This document shows, in pieces, positions 46,399 through 56,712 of a stretch of 64,000 nucleotides of DNA; positions within the stretch are counted from its first letter, which is position 1, and every line of letters starts with the position of its first letter. The stretch comes from Mesostigma viride. Taxonomy: Eukaryota > Streptophyta > Mesostigmatophyceae > Mesostigmatales > Mesostigmataceae. The DNA is taken from assembly GCA_009746045.1 (NCBI GenBank), contig RPFO01000312.1, positions 784,323 to 848,322 of the forward strand. The letters run 5' to 3'. Position numbers and translations under genes: made by a program. The notes below the pieces were generated by a model. The model did not search any database. It saw only the letters and a program-made list of their open reading frames with translations, and had not been told where the DNA came from.

Positions 46399-46608
46399 GG
46401 GGAAGCCCTAGCGTGGCTGCTAGAGTGCGCCTCCCCTGCACCTGTCAACGCAGGTACCCGCAGAGCCCTAGTGTATCCACTAGAGTGCGCCCCGCCGGCT
46501 CTGTCCAAGGCAGGATACGGTCGAAGTTGAGCCAAACCGGAAATCAGGATGATGGCGCGACGCCCAAAACCAGCAGGGCCCCAGCGTGTCCGCTGGAGTG
46601 CGCCCTGC
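46399..46608 (-). other. DIRS 3' hairpin motifs, element 4 (three copies)
   Basis: Copies at 46399-46436, 46460-46495 and 46573-46608. In the sense direction the last reads GCAGGGC, GCACT, CCAGCG, GACA, CGCTGG, G, GCCCTGC. The middle copy has GCGGGGC/GCTCTGC, where changes against element 3 turn A-T pairs to G-T, allowed in RNA on the sense strand but mismatched on the other strand. Confidence 0.82.
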
Positions 46609-46654
46609 CGACTCCTCCAACGGAGCTGCATCGTTTTATACTGCGCCCCCCGGC

Positions 46655-48489
46655 CTAGACCGGGGCAGGCGCATCCACACACTTGCTACTGCCAGTGTGA
46701 ACTCCACTCGGAGCGGGGGGGAACTCCTCAGCCAGCACCCACACCCACCGCGGCACTTGCACCGCTAGAGCACGGTGTAGGCCCACGTAGTGGTCCACCG
46801 ACTTGAACTGGCGCCAACGCCCGCGCTTCTGGATGTCTGGGAGTGAAACGCCCTGCAAGTAGTCGTACGTTGCCCCACCATGCCGCATGGAGTAGGGCCG
46901 AAACATCCCCCGCAGGCCCAGAACATCCCACGCCGCGTGCCACCGACGAGAGAACTGGCTGTAGTTGAGGCTCCCAAACAAGGGCTCCTCGGGCTCCCGC
47001 CCAGCGCACAGGCGCTCGAGCACGTACAGCGAGAGGGGATCCTGCACCACCACCGCATGTGCACCCCCCTTGGCTGTCTTGGGATCCCGCAGAAGAAGCG
47101 CACCCAGTCCCCGCTGCCCCAGGCGACGGTCGCCGCGCAGCGCCACGTCCCCCACTCGGAGCTTGAAGGCCTCCCCGATGCGCAGGTATTGCTGGAAAGT
47201 GATGACGCACACGGCTGCTGCCATGGGCGCCCCCTGCCAGCGGAGGATCTGCACCACCAGGTAGAGCAGCTCCCACGGCACCGGATTGGGGCTATGCGTT
47301 TGCACGCGTCGCTGCCACCCATACAGGAGCCGGCGGGCCTCGCGCCACCCCTGCACTTGGCTGGGGTAGTACAGTTGCAGCCCACACAGCGCCCTCATGC
47401 ACATGGAACGCCCTGCTCCCCCTCCATCCTCGTAGACAGACACGAGCCACTCGCAGAACACGCTCTCCGCTTCCTCCGGCGGTACAGCACCATAGGGCTC
47501 AGCCCACAGGAGGTACGCGATCACTGCGCGATGGTAGCTGCGCAGGGTCGCGGGCAGCACGGTGCTCTCCAGCAGTTCCTGCCGCCCTCCCGGCCCCGGG
47601 TTACTCTCCACATCGCCATCGGCGGTCAGGTCCCGCACCCACCGGCCCCGGCTGGGCGCGTCAGCGGGGTTTCGCTCCGAGCGGATGTACACCCAGTGGT
47701 ACCTGGTGTTGCTGGCACAGCCCAGGGCGGCAGCGCGGCGGCACCACGTGTTGAGGCGGTAAGATGATGACCGCCCCTTCACCACTGCGCCCACAACGGC
47801 GGTGTTATCCACCAGCCGTACGTGCCGTCGCCCCCACCGGGCCCGCGTGCGCAGCCCCCACTCCAGGCTCTGCACGGCTGCGCGCGCCTCTTTCTCATTG
47901 ATGTGCGCCCCCGCGTCCCTCCACCGGTGTTTCACCGCCACACGCCAGCGGGCCGTCGCCACCGCCCGATGTTCCCTCTCCCCCGTTCGCTCCACACCGA
48001 CCTCTTCCGACCCGACACACAGAGTCTTCCACCCCTTCATTTCGCGGCAGTTGGACAAAGCCTTCATGTCTGCCTCTGCCAGACGGGCGTACACCACACC
48101 GGAGCCCCGGCTCGACGCGTCACTGGCCACGACGGTGGTGTCCAGTGGCTGGTTGCGCTGCGCATGCACCAGGGGAGCCAGGCAGACAGCCGCCCAGAGC
48201 TCCCGGCGCACACTTGCCCAGAGTTGGAAGCGTCCTCCCTTGCGGAGGGCCAGGACTTGGTGGAGCATCCTGTAGGCGTGTAACCAGGTGCTTAGCAGAC
48301 TCCTGCGGAGCAGCTGGATCCATACCCAGCGTCCCAGTAGGGAGGCCAACTCATGGTAGCTTGCACGTCCCCGGGCCAGCATCGCCTCGGTGTCGTGGAC
48401 CAGGAGGGCCAGTCGCTTCGCTGACGGCCACAAGCTCCCATCTTGGTGAAACTCGATGCCCAGGATCTCCACAGCTTGGCCCTCCCGCG
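46655..48489 (-). pseudogene. DIRS element 4 RT end - RNase H - 2A - tyrosine recombinase
   Basis: An open frame of about 610 codons from the LTR-element junction to the stop at 46655. RT end EILGIEF; RNase H VASDASS, INEKEARAA, VDNTAV and NPADAPSRG; 2A at 47591-47617; recombinase YLRIGEAFKLR, SMRHGGAT and DHYVG. The C-terminus (ending DAPAPV) differs from element 3, which stops earlier. It is intact within this segment but separated from the catalytic RT core at 51148-51394. Confidence 0.87.
47591..47617 (-). other. 2A ribosome-skipping motif, DIRS element 4
   Basis: GDVESNPGP, same codons as element 3, between RNase H and recombinase. Confidence 0.86.
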
Positions 48490-49001
48490 TGTCAAGAATC
48501 CTGTCTTGAATATGCCCATTATGCTGACCGTGCAGAAATCTATAATACGGGCAATTGTATTCGAGCCCTAATTAACAAATAGATATGCTCGGATAGTAGT
48601 ACCTAAGTGGGATTTGTCCTACGTGAATGGACACTATGACTATGTGCCAAGTTGTACAATGGCACTAGGACCATTGGTCACTATCTTCACCAGATTATAG
48701 TATTGTGTCATGTGCATGTCATACCATGCCGTACCGAGTCATGCATGCGCATGCACCATGTTCCAACATACCAGCTGTCGTTATCGACCCATTGTCGGCC
48801 CATGCCCATACCAGGGCCGCCGCCACCACTCACCTACCATAATTACCAATGTTCACGCTACCTTGAGGTAGCCATGGAAAGCCACACCATATGGACGTAA
48901 TAAATAATTTTCCTGGCTCCTGACGCTTAAGTCGGCAATGATTCACCACCTACGAATTATTAATTTAAGTCCCCATAATAATAACCCCATGCCTTTTAAC
49001 A
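48490..49001 (+). repeat. LTR 1 (512 bp)
   Basis: Starts TGTCAAGAATCC, ends CCTTTTAACA. Followed at once by a primer-site-like TGGCATCGGAGGTCC (49002-49016). A short open frame (48652-48900) is repeated identically in LTR 2 and is probably not coding. Confidence 0.92.
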
Positions 49002-50635
49002 TGGCATCGGAGGTCCGGGGCAAGAATAACCAACCTCTAAGCGGCAGCTCACATTTTATTGAGCGCCTTGATCATAGTTTATATTTTCATATACGGAGCA
49101 GCTTGGTCGAATTCTTGTACTTGATACGACCATGATTATGGCGCAGATGCTACCGTGAAATTCAAGGCTTTCAATCGACTTACTTCAACGTGTGGTAACA
49201 CCAAATATTCGGGGTGACACCTACCGTCGCTAAAATCCGTCAAGAATTTCCCAAGCTCCGGTGCGCAGGCCAGATCTACGCTTTTATACTTATATATGCC
49301 CGAAACTGATCAAACGCCAACATTTCGGTGATGGGGACGTCGGCACTGAAGCCTGGCACTCAAAAGGTGCCGGCTCTGGTTCCAGGCAGCGCCAGTGATT
49401 TTTTACCTGGCAGCACATTTTTGGCCGAGTGCAGTGCGTTCAATCGGCGCGGGGTCACTGACGGGCTCCCACTGAGCCGCGCGAGCTGTGAGCATCGACG
49501 AGAAATCGGCGGAGCTGTTTACCTCAAGAATTTTTCATGAGAACCGGTCTTTCTTTTGTACCGGCACCATTTCGCGTGGCATCAACATTCTTTTGGGCGC
49601 ATTCTTTTAAACCGGAATTCTTTTTAAACGGTCATCACTTCAAGAGCCCAGAGCCTGCCATGCTCCAAGTTTCCAAGAAAAAGGGGAACATTCCCTGGGT
49701 CCTGCTCTCAAGGCCAGCCTGCTGACACAGCTGCACACCACACTAAGGAGGGTGCTCACTAACCCCCACGTTGTTTTCAGCACTAGTTGCAGTTTTATAA
49801 TTCAGTCACATTTAACTAGTTGCAGGCACCACTAGCAGCAGTAACAGCTAGTTGCATTATCACGTGCCAGCACTAGACACCCACTAGCAACCAGTTGCCC
49901 CATAATGTAAGCAGCAGTAACAGCACAGTCCCATCAGCACCATCACACTGGCATCAACAAGCACAGCAGGCAACACCAGCAGGAACAGAGTACACTGCAT
50001 AGTCCATGCAGGCAGCTACCCACACTTGCCTAGCCAGCAAGGAGAAGTAGTAGCACCCAGCAGCACATGCATGACTCTCCACCACAGGCGTAGAGTAGAT
50101 AGTAGCTGCAGTCAGCTGCACGCACTTGTCTAGCTAGCAAGTAGCAGTCCAGCAACCAGCTCTACATCCTCACGTCACAGTTCACCTTGTAGTAGTTGCA
50201 GTAAGTTGCATCAAAACCTGTTGGCAAACAAGTCAAAGTAGCACTACCAGCACCACACAAGACACTGTACCCACACACAGCATAGATCGTGTGTGCACAC
50301 ACAACAGCTGACGTCACCGGTTTACCAGCAGCTACCAGTACCCAACGTTTCCAGCTGCAACCCTGGCATCAACCAGTACCGGCTACAGTCTGCATCCAGC
50401 CTCAACACTGAGCAACCAGTCTTTACAGTTTAAGAGCCTGTTTCCAGTTTGGCTCCACCCTCGTGTGGCGCACTCCATGTGACAATATGGGGCTACACAA
50501 CCTTGCCCTCATTTTTCTTGCTGTTTTATATCAAGACCAGGGTGTCGTGTAAGGAGGGAATCCACTTAGGTACCCGACTACCCTCGCCCAGGATCTAGCA
50601 TTTGTATTTATAGACAGCATCATGTGCAAGGAGGG
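49002..50635 (+). other. Interior of the non-autonomous LTR element
   Basis: TGGCATCGGAGG at the left edge is a likely tRNA primer site, with ATCGGAG replacing the usual ATCAGAG of initiator methionine tRNA. From about 49760 to 50450 there are recurring words such as cagcactag, gttgca and cagcagta. The right edge gcaaggaggg (50626-50635) is a likely polypurine tract. Short open frames (49328-49540, 49537-49725) show no domain. Confidence 0.7.
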
Positions 50636-51147
50636 TGTCAAGAATCCTGTCTTGAATATGCCCATTATGCTGACCGTGCAGAAATCTATAATACGGGCAA
50701 TTGTATTCGAGCCCTAATTAACAAATAGATATGCTCGGATAGTAGTACCTAAGTGGGATTTGTCCTACGTGAATGGACACTATGACTATGTGCCAAGTTG
50801 TACAATGGCACTAGGACCATTGGTCACTATCTTCACCAGATTATAGTATTGTGTCATGTGCATGTCATACCATGCCGTACCGAGTCATGCATGCGCATGC
50901 ACCATGTTCCAACATACCAGCTGTCGTTATCGACCCATTGTCGGCCCATGCCCATACCAGGGCCGCCGCCACCACTCACCTACCATAATTACCAATGTTC
51001 ACGCTACCTTGAGGTAGCCATGGAAAGCCACACCATATGGACGTAATAAATAATTTTCCTGGCTCCTGACGCTTAAGTCGGCAATGATTCACCACCTACG
51101 AATTATTAATTTAAGTCCCCATAATAATAACCCCATGCCTTTTAACA
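50636..51147 (+). repeat. LTR 2 (512 bp)
   Basis: Same length and, as far as read, same sequence as LTR 1. The target duplication ccgcg follows. Confidence 0.92.
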
Positions 51148-51394
51148 CCGCGCCCGCTCGACCTTTTTCTCATTCACCACCACCAGGCCAGCTGGCGCGT
51201 AGCACTCGGTGCATGCGCGGTCCAGCAGCGCGTTCGCCTCCGCTGCGCTGCGCGCGTGTGTGGTGCCCAGGTCGTCGATCATGACCAACTGCGCCGGCCG
51301 AGGAGGGTCCTCGGGCAGCAGCTGCCAGTCAAGCTCGGCGGCCCCCACCAACTCCATCCACTCCCGTCCTCCCTCACGCACTGTGCGCACCCCG
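51148..51394 (-). pseudogene. DIRS element 4 RT fragment with catalytic motif
   Basis: Contains VMIDDLGTTHARS and VVVNEKKVERAR, the RT catalytic and following motifs, in the frame that continues at 48489 once the LTR element and its duplication are discounted. One extra Val codon (a CAC triplet) is present relative to element 3. It ends at the NA-DIRS junction. Confidence 0.85.
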
Positions 51395-52450
51395 TCCCTG
51401 TGCATGTCTCAACTCGTTCACTCCATCATTGAGGGCTCCAGACATTATTTTTTACAAAATACGTTTACGCACAAGAGACTCTTGGACCAAAGTCGCATAA
51501 TTGGTGAATAAAGCATCTGAAGGCCCCCCCAGCCAGCTGATGCTGCCATCTCACTTCCCTAAGGGTGGGTTGGGTGGGCTAATAAAAACGAATACCAGCA
51601 CAGGCACACCTCGGCTGGTTATATGCCAGCACTTTTTCTCAGACTTGGGCCGGCGGCGGCCCAGGTCCTTCTAATTCGGGTCGAAACACAATTCCGTGAC
51701 CCATACAATATTCGTACACCATGCGAAGTGGCAGCGTACTTGCCCACTGTGGCGGATGCAAGTCCGGTACACCTGGTTTTGGCGCCAAAAGCACCCTTGG
51801 CCAGTTCTACTACAAGGAACCCATCCCTACTAATTCTTTTGACATTGTACTACGTTTAGTCTTGGTCTACTACACCCCAGTAGGTCCGTTCACCTCCTGA
51901 GCGTCCAGTGCTACGCCGAAGCACGTCAGCACTGGTTTGAACTAGAATGAACTAGTTTGAAGTAGATTGAAGTAGACTGTACTACCCTGTAGGCCAAGTG
52001 AAGTACTTGGAACTACGTCCAAGTACTTAGAACCAGTTTACAAGTTACTTGTACGGACTTTCACCCTATTAGAGGGCAGATCTCGTACCACCACACTGGC
52101 GCCCCTTATTAAATTCCAGGGCCCTTATACATTGTGACTACTGCCCCTTATAAAAGACCAGGGCCTGTTATAAAATATTGAATGCTCTATTTATTTTTTA
52201 TATGTGCTGTCACCCAGCGGCGTCCCTCGCCTCCTTCGCTCCCTCCGCCCTGACAAATCAGGGAATCCAGATCGAGGGAGATCAACCATCCCTGTGCATG
52301 TCTCAACTCGTTCACTCCATCATTGAGGGCTCCAGACATTATTTTTTACAAAATACGTTTACTCACAAGAGACTCTTGGACCAAAGTCGCATAATTGGTG
52401 AATAAAGCATCTGCAGGTCCCCCCAGCCAGCTGATGCTGCCATCTCACTC
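51395..52450 (-). repeat. B2-A2-B1 block of NA-DIRS copy 3
   Basis: B copies share tccctgtgcatgtctcaact and aataaagcatctg. A2 contains the same tagtac/gttcaaac words as the A repeats of the coding elements. The A2/B2 spacer reads GGGTGGGTTGGGTGGG (51563-51578). Confidence 0.88.
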
Positions 52451-52500
52451 CCCGCTTCCCCCAGCATGGCCATTCTGGCCGTGGAGGACCCGTCACCAAT

Positions 52501-52604
52501 AGTGAAGGCCTAGCATGCCTGCTAGAGTGCCCCTCACTTACTGGTCGCGGGGAAGCCTGTCACCAACCGTGGGGCCCCAGCTTGTCTGCTGGAGTGCGCC
52601 CCAC
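52501..52604 (-). other. DIRS 3' hairpin motifs, NA-DIRS copy 3 (two copies)
   Basis: 52501-52538 and 52569-52604. The second reads, in sense, GTGGGGC, GCACT, CCAGCA, GACA, AGCTGG, G, GCCCCAC. Compared with copy 2, the closing T-G pair of the outer stem is C-G here. Confidence 0.82.
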
Positions 52605-52695
52605 TAGCGAAGTCTCAAACAATGCCTTGATCCCCCTTGGATAGGAGAGAACAGCGTCCAACCGAAGGTACGGTCAATCAATCCCCCACACCTTT

Positions 52696-55201
52696 GTCGC
52701 GTCCGTGATCTATCACGTCCGCAATTCAGATTTTAGCGTAATTCTGACGTCCGCAGCCTTGTGCGGGTTGCTATACCGCGGCCCGGTACTGACGCCGCGG
52801 ATCTCAATTGTACTCACGCGCCAAGTCCGCTGAATTTGCTGACGGAACTTTTGGGCGGACCTGAATTTCACTGACATTCGTCACAAGGGCAGTTTGCCGA
52901 ATGCTGGTACGCAGCAAGCCGGCGAGGCGCTGAGCAGATGTGCAATTTCAGGATTTCAACGTGGGACACCAGACACAAATGCAAGGAAGCCCCAGGCGGT
53001 GCCTGGCATAGCCGACAGATTTGCCCTTGTATATTTGTGTTCGCTTGACAGATAAAGCTTGAAGTTTAGCTTGTCGGAAATTAGACAATGTTATGATTGG
53101 CTGATGTCTAAAGTGGCGCTAGTGGCGCCAGCCGCCAGGCTTGAGCTTTGAGCAGTATAGAAGGATGAGCAACGAACCATGGTGGTCGTTGTTCGTCCGT
53201 TTCTCTCCCTCACAACTGGTTTGTTGTCTTCATGGGGTGAAATAGTTCGAGCAGCCCGGAGCAGCCCCCGTGAGTGGTTGCATGCAGTCAGTTGCCATGA
53301 GGATGGACTGACGGATATGACAATGTATTGGTTTTGTTAAGAATGTGTGTAAGACTGAGAACGAGACAAGGGACAGGGCCTTCGGGCACCCTGGTCGTCG
53401 TTGGCAAGAATGCCAGTAGGAACTAGGTCGGGAACACACGCGCACTGCCGCCACAAGGGGCCTGCAGTGGCGTCAACCAAGGGACCTCACAGCTGCTCTT
53501 ATAACTACAACATTACAACTCGACACTCTTTGTAATTCGTCATGTATCTCATTGGAATTGAATTGTCTTTTGGTTGCTTTGATGATAAAGCATGGTCTCA
53601 AGAATCGGCTGGTTGGGCCGGATTGCCTGTCATAAAGGTGGCGGTGCCGTAAAGGACCGCACCTTTCATTCACATTTTAAACGGACGAACAACCCATGAT
53701 GGGTTCAGTCCGGCCAGCCTGGATGTTCCTCCTGCTTCACCCAGGGAAGCACAAGGAAGGGGTTATTGCTTAGCCTTCAAAAGCATCTGAAGAGGTTAGG
53801 CTTTTCCCTGTAAAAAGCCATTGAAGGGGTTATTGCTAAGCCTTTAAAAGCATGCATGCTAAGGTTGTTGCTGATCCTGGAAAAGCATCTTTGAGCAGCT
53901 GGATTTTTTTTTTTTTTTTGCTGCTCAATGGAATGACGCCCTCTTTGGGCTTCCTTCTTTTGTGTGAGCTGCCTTTCTTTCACTTTTTGCTCTCACGTTG
54001 TTGTGAGCTAAATAGTGGGGGGGGAGGTGGCATATCTCACACATGATTACTGCTGATAGTGGATGCATTCCAAGTAGCGGTAATGACCAGTCCAGGATGA
54101 TATGGCACGCAAACGCGACAGCTGTCGCGTCCGTGATCTATCACGTCTGCAATTCAGATTTTAGCGTAATTCTGACGTCCGCAGCCTTGTGCGGGTTGCT
54201 ATACCGCGGCCCGGTACTGACGCCGCGGATCTCAATTGTACTCACGCGCCAAGTCCGCTGAATTTGCTGACGGAACTTTTGGGCGGACCTGAATTTCACT
54301 GACATTCGTCACAAGGGCAGTTTGCCGAATGCTGGTACGCAGCAAGCCGGCGAGGCGCTGAGCAGATGTGCAATTTCAGGATTTCAACGTGGGACACCAG
54401 ACACAAATGCAAGGAAGCCCCAGGCGGTGCCTGGCATAGCCGACAGATTTGCCCTTGTATATTTGTGTTCGCTTGACAGATAAAGCTTGAAGTTTAGCTT
54501 GTCGGAAATTAGACAATGTTATGATTGGCTGATGTCTAAAGTGGCGCTAGTGGCGCCAGCCGCCAGGCTTGAGCTTTGAGCAGTATAGAAGGATGAGCAA
54601 CGAACCATGGTGGTCGTTGTTCGTCCGTTTCTCTCCCTCACAACTGGTTTGTTGTCTTCATGGGGTGAAATAGTTCGAGCAGCCCGGAGCAGCCCCCGTG
54701 AGTGGTTGCATGCAGTCAGTTGCCATGAGGATGGACTGACGGATATGACAATGTATTGGTTTTGTTAAGAATGTGTGTAAGACTGAGAACGAGACAAGGG
54801 ACAGGGCCTTCGGGCACCCTGGTCGTCGTTGGCAAGAATGCCAGTAGGAACTAGGTCGGGAACACACGCGCACTGCCGCCACAAGGGGCCTGCAGTGGCG
54901 TCAACCAAGGGACCTCACAGCTGCTCTTATAACTACAACATTACAACTCGACACTCTTTGTAATTCGTCATGTATCTCATTGGAATTGAATTGTCTTTTG
55001 GTTGCTTTGATGATAAAGCATGGTCTCAAGAATCGGCTGGTTGGGCCGGATTGCCTGTCATAAAGGTGGCGGTGCCGTAAAGGACCGCACCTTTCATTCA
55101 CATTTTAGGTGGCATATCTCACACATGATTACTGCTGATAGTGGATGCATTCCAAGTAGCGGTAATGACCAGTCCAGGATGATATGGCACGCAAACGCGA
55201 C
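52696..55201. mobile_element. Dimeric TIR DNA transposon with ACCTTT duplication
   Basis: Flanked by ACCTTT at 52690-52695 and 55202-55207; NA-DIRS copy 2 gives the uninterrupted target. The unit starts GTCGCGT and ends ACGCGAC. Unit 1 is 52696-54119, unit 2 is 54124-55201, separated by agct (54120-54123). Unit 2 is nearly identical to unit 1 but lacks about 345 bp (the part at about 53680-54023). No transposase frame is present. Confidence 0.82.
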
Positions 55202-56252
55202 ACCTTTCCCCCCTCCTCGTCCAGCGAAAATAGCTGGCACGTCTGCCAACTTCCACCCTACACCATCCTCCTCGCGCTCCTCATGCCATAACTGTCACGA
55301 TCCAGTGCTATGGCCCAGCGACTCGCCAAAAGTCACATGCCACAAGCTGCCGCTACGGTCACAGCCCTCTGTTTGCAGGGCGTAACCCGGGGTGCAAGCA
55401 TCCCCAGGTACTCGCCCTAGAGGGCTGCCGGCGGCATACATAGCAAGGTGTAATCTCCATTCCATTCTCAGGACAGCTAGCCGGTCACTTAGGCTATCTT
55501 GAGCAAGCGCCCCTGCTCTTAGCCCTCACAACCGTCAAAACCAGCCGGTCTCACCAGGCTCCCCCCATTGCCTGCCCACCTCTTGGATGCCATTACAGAT
55601 GTCATCCCAAAGCTCTCAGGGTACTAGCCTGGCAGCGCCCAAAAGTCTTTTTACGTAGGCCGCTCATTTTGCCTCCCCCCAGTTCCAAAACACCACAGTC
55701 CTTAGCTCCCCTAAGCCGTCAAGAAAGGCACCTCCCCCAACCGGCCACCACTGGCCCAAGGCCGCCGAGCCGCCCTACCACCACGTAAGCCCTCGAGAAA
55801 TAAAATCCAGGGAGCCACACCCAGCGCTCCTCCAGCCACCGGTTTTCCCCATAAAATTCGGCTCCACATATTCTTTTTCACGTTACCATCACGTAATGGA
55901 CCAGCCGACCCGCTCCTTCAAAGCCATCGGGCTGTGACGCGGTATGCCCTGCCCGCAAAGCCCCGAGAGCCAAAGATAGCTAATGATGCCGCATTCAGAT
56001 CTTGGGCAGCCGGCATTGCAGCCTACTATATTTTTTACACTGCTCGTCGTTGAGGGTCATCATGCAAGGCAGTATCAAACGTAAAACAGCTCGAACAAGC
56101 ACGCCCAGGGCCGAAATCAAATTTTCGTTCCCTTACCGCACTTTCCGGCCTTGCGACTCAATTTCGGGTCAAAATTTCTATGCCCACCCCTCAAACGACG
56201 GGACAGCAGCCGGCCACCTTTGCTCGTCGTTTAGGACCACACTAGGAACTCA

Positions 56253-56600
56253 GATCTGAGATTTTTCTCAGTTTTTCTCAGTTTTCTCAGTTTTCTCAGG
56301 AAGGCTGCCTGAGATTTCCTGAGATTTCCTGAGATGTCCTGAGATTTCCTGAGATTTCCTGAGATCAACTGAGAAAAATCTCAGTTTTCTCAGGAAAACT
56401 GAGAAAATCGCCTGAGAAAACTGAGAAAACTGAGAAAAAACTGAGATCAGCCTGAGAAAGTCGCCCGGCCTGAGATTTTTTTTTCTCAGGCGCAAGATTT
56501 CTCAGGCACCCAGTTTTTTCTCAGGTTGCTGCCTGAGAAAATCTGAGACTGAGAAAATCTGGGAAACTTAAGGCCTGAGAAAAACTGAGAAACCTCATGC
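56253..56600. repeat. CACTA subterminal array of CTGAGA/TCTCAG motifs
   Basis: Dozens of short words of type CTGAGAAAA, TTTTCTCAG and CTGAGATTTC in both orientations over 350 bp, starting with the palindrome CTCAGATCTGAG (56249-56260). Subterminal repeats bound by the TNPA-type protein are a hallmark of CACTA elements. Confidence 0.9.
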
Positions 56601-56712
56601 ACAAAGAGAAATCGCATTCATCACGCAACACGAAAATCGCTTTGATTACAAATTATAATAATTTCATGTGCAGCTGGAGTACAGCTATTCAAGTTTAATA
56701 AGAACATCAATT

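Larger units (their letters stand above)
48490..51147. mobile_element. Non-autonomous LTR retrotransposon inserted in DIRS element 4
   Basis: Two 512-bp LTRs (48490-49001 and 50636-51147) start TGTCAAG and end TTTTAACA, and I saw no difference between them. The target duplication is ccgcg (48485-48489 and 51148-51152). Element 3 shows the uninterrupted target with a single ccgcg. The 1.63-kb interior has no gag or pol, so another element must supply the proteins (TRIM/LARD-like class). Equal LTRs suggest a recent insertion. Confidence 0.93.
45516..51394 (-). mobile_element. DIRS/PAT-like element 4 (same family as element 3), interrupted
   Basis: On the minus strand from its 3' end: B2 (45516-45669), A2 (45718-46196), B1 (46197-46350), three hairpin motifs, recombinase, 2A, RNase H and RT. 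The RT is split by an LTR element (48490-51147) and cut at 51394 by NA-DIRS copy 3. Its gag and A1 should lie beyond the right window edge. Confidence 0.9.
51395..56239 (-). mobile_element. NA-DIRS copy 3, with a TIR dimer inside and CACTA at its right side
   Basis: On the minus strand: interior (56239 to 52605, minus the insertion 52696-55201), two hairpin motifs, B1 (52289 to about 52450), A2 (about 51590-52288) and B2 (51395 to about 51555). It sits in the RT of element 4 between gcgcaccccg and the expected agctgatg. Its A1 side lies beyond the CACTA element, outside the window. It encodes no protein. Confidence 0.82.

Noticed and set aside
48652-51046. Two identical 82-codon ORFs (48652 and 50798)
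   Set aside because: They are the same position in the two LTRs, with no domain, so duplication explains them.
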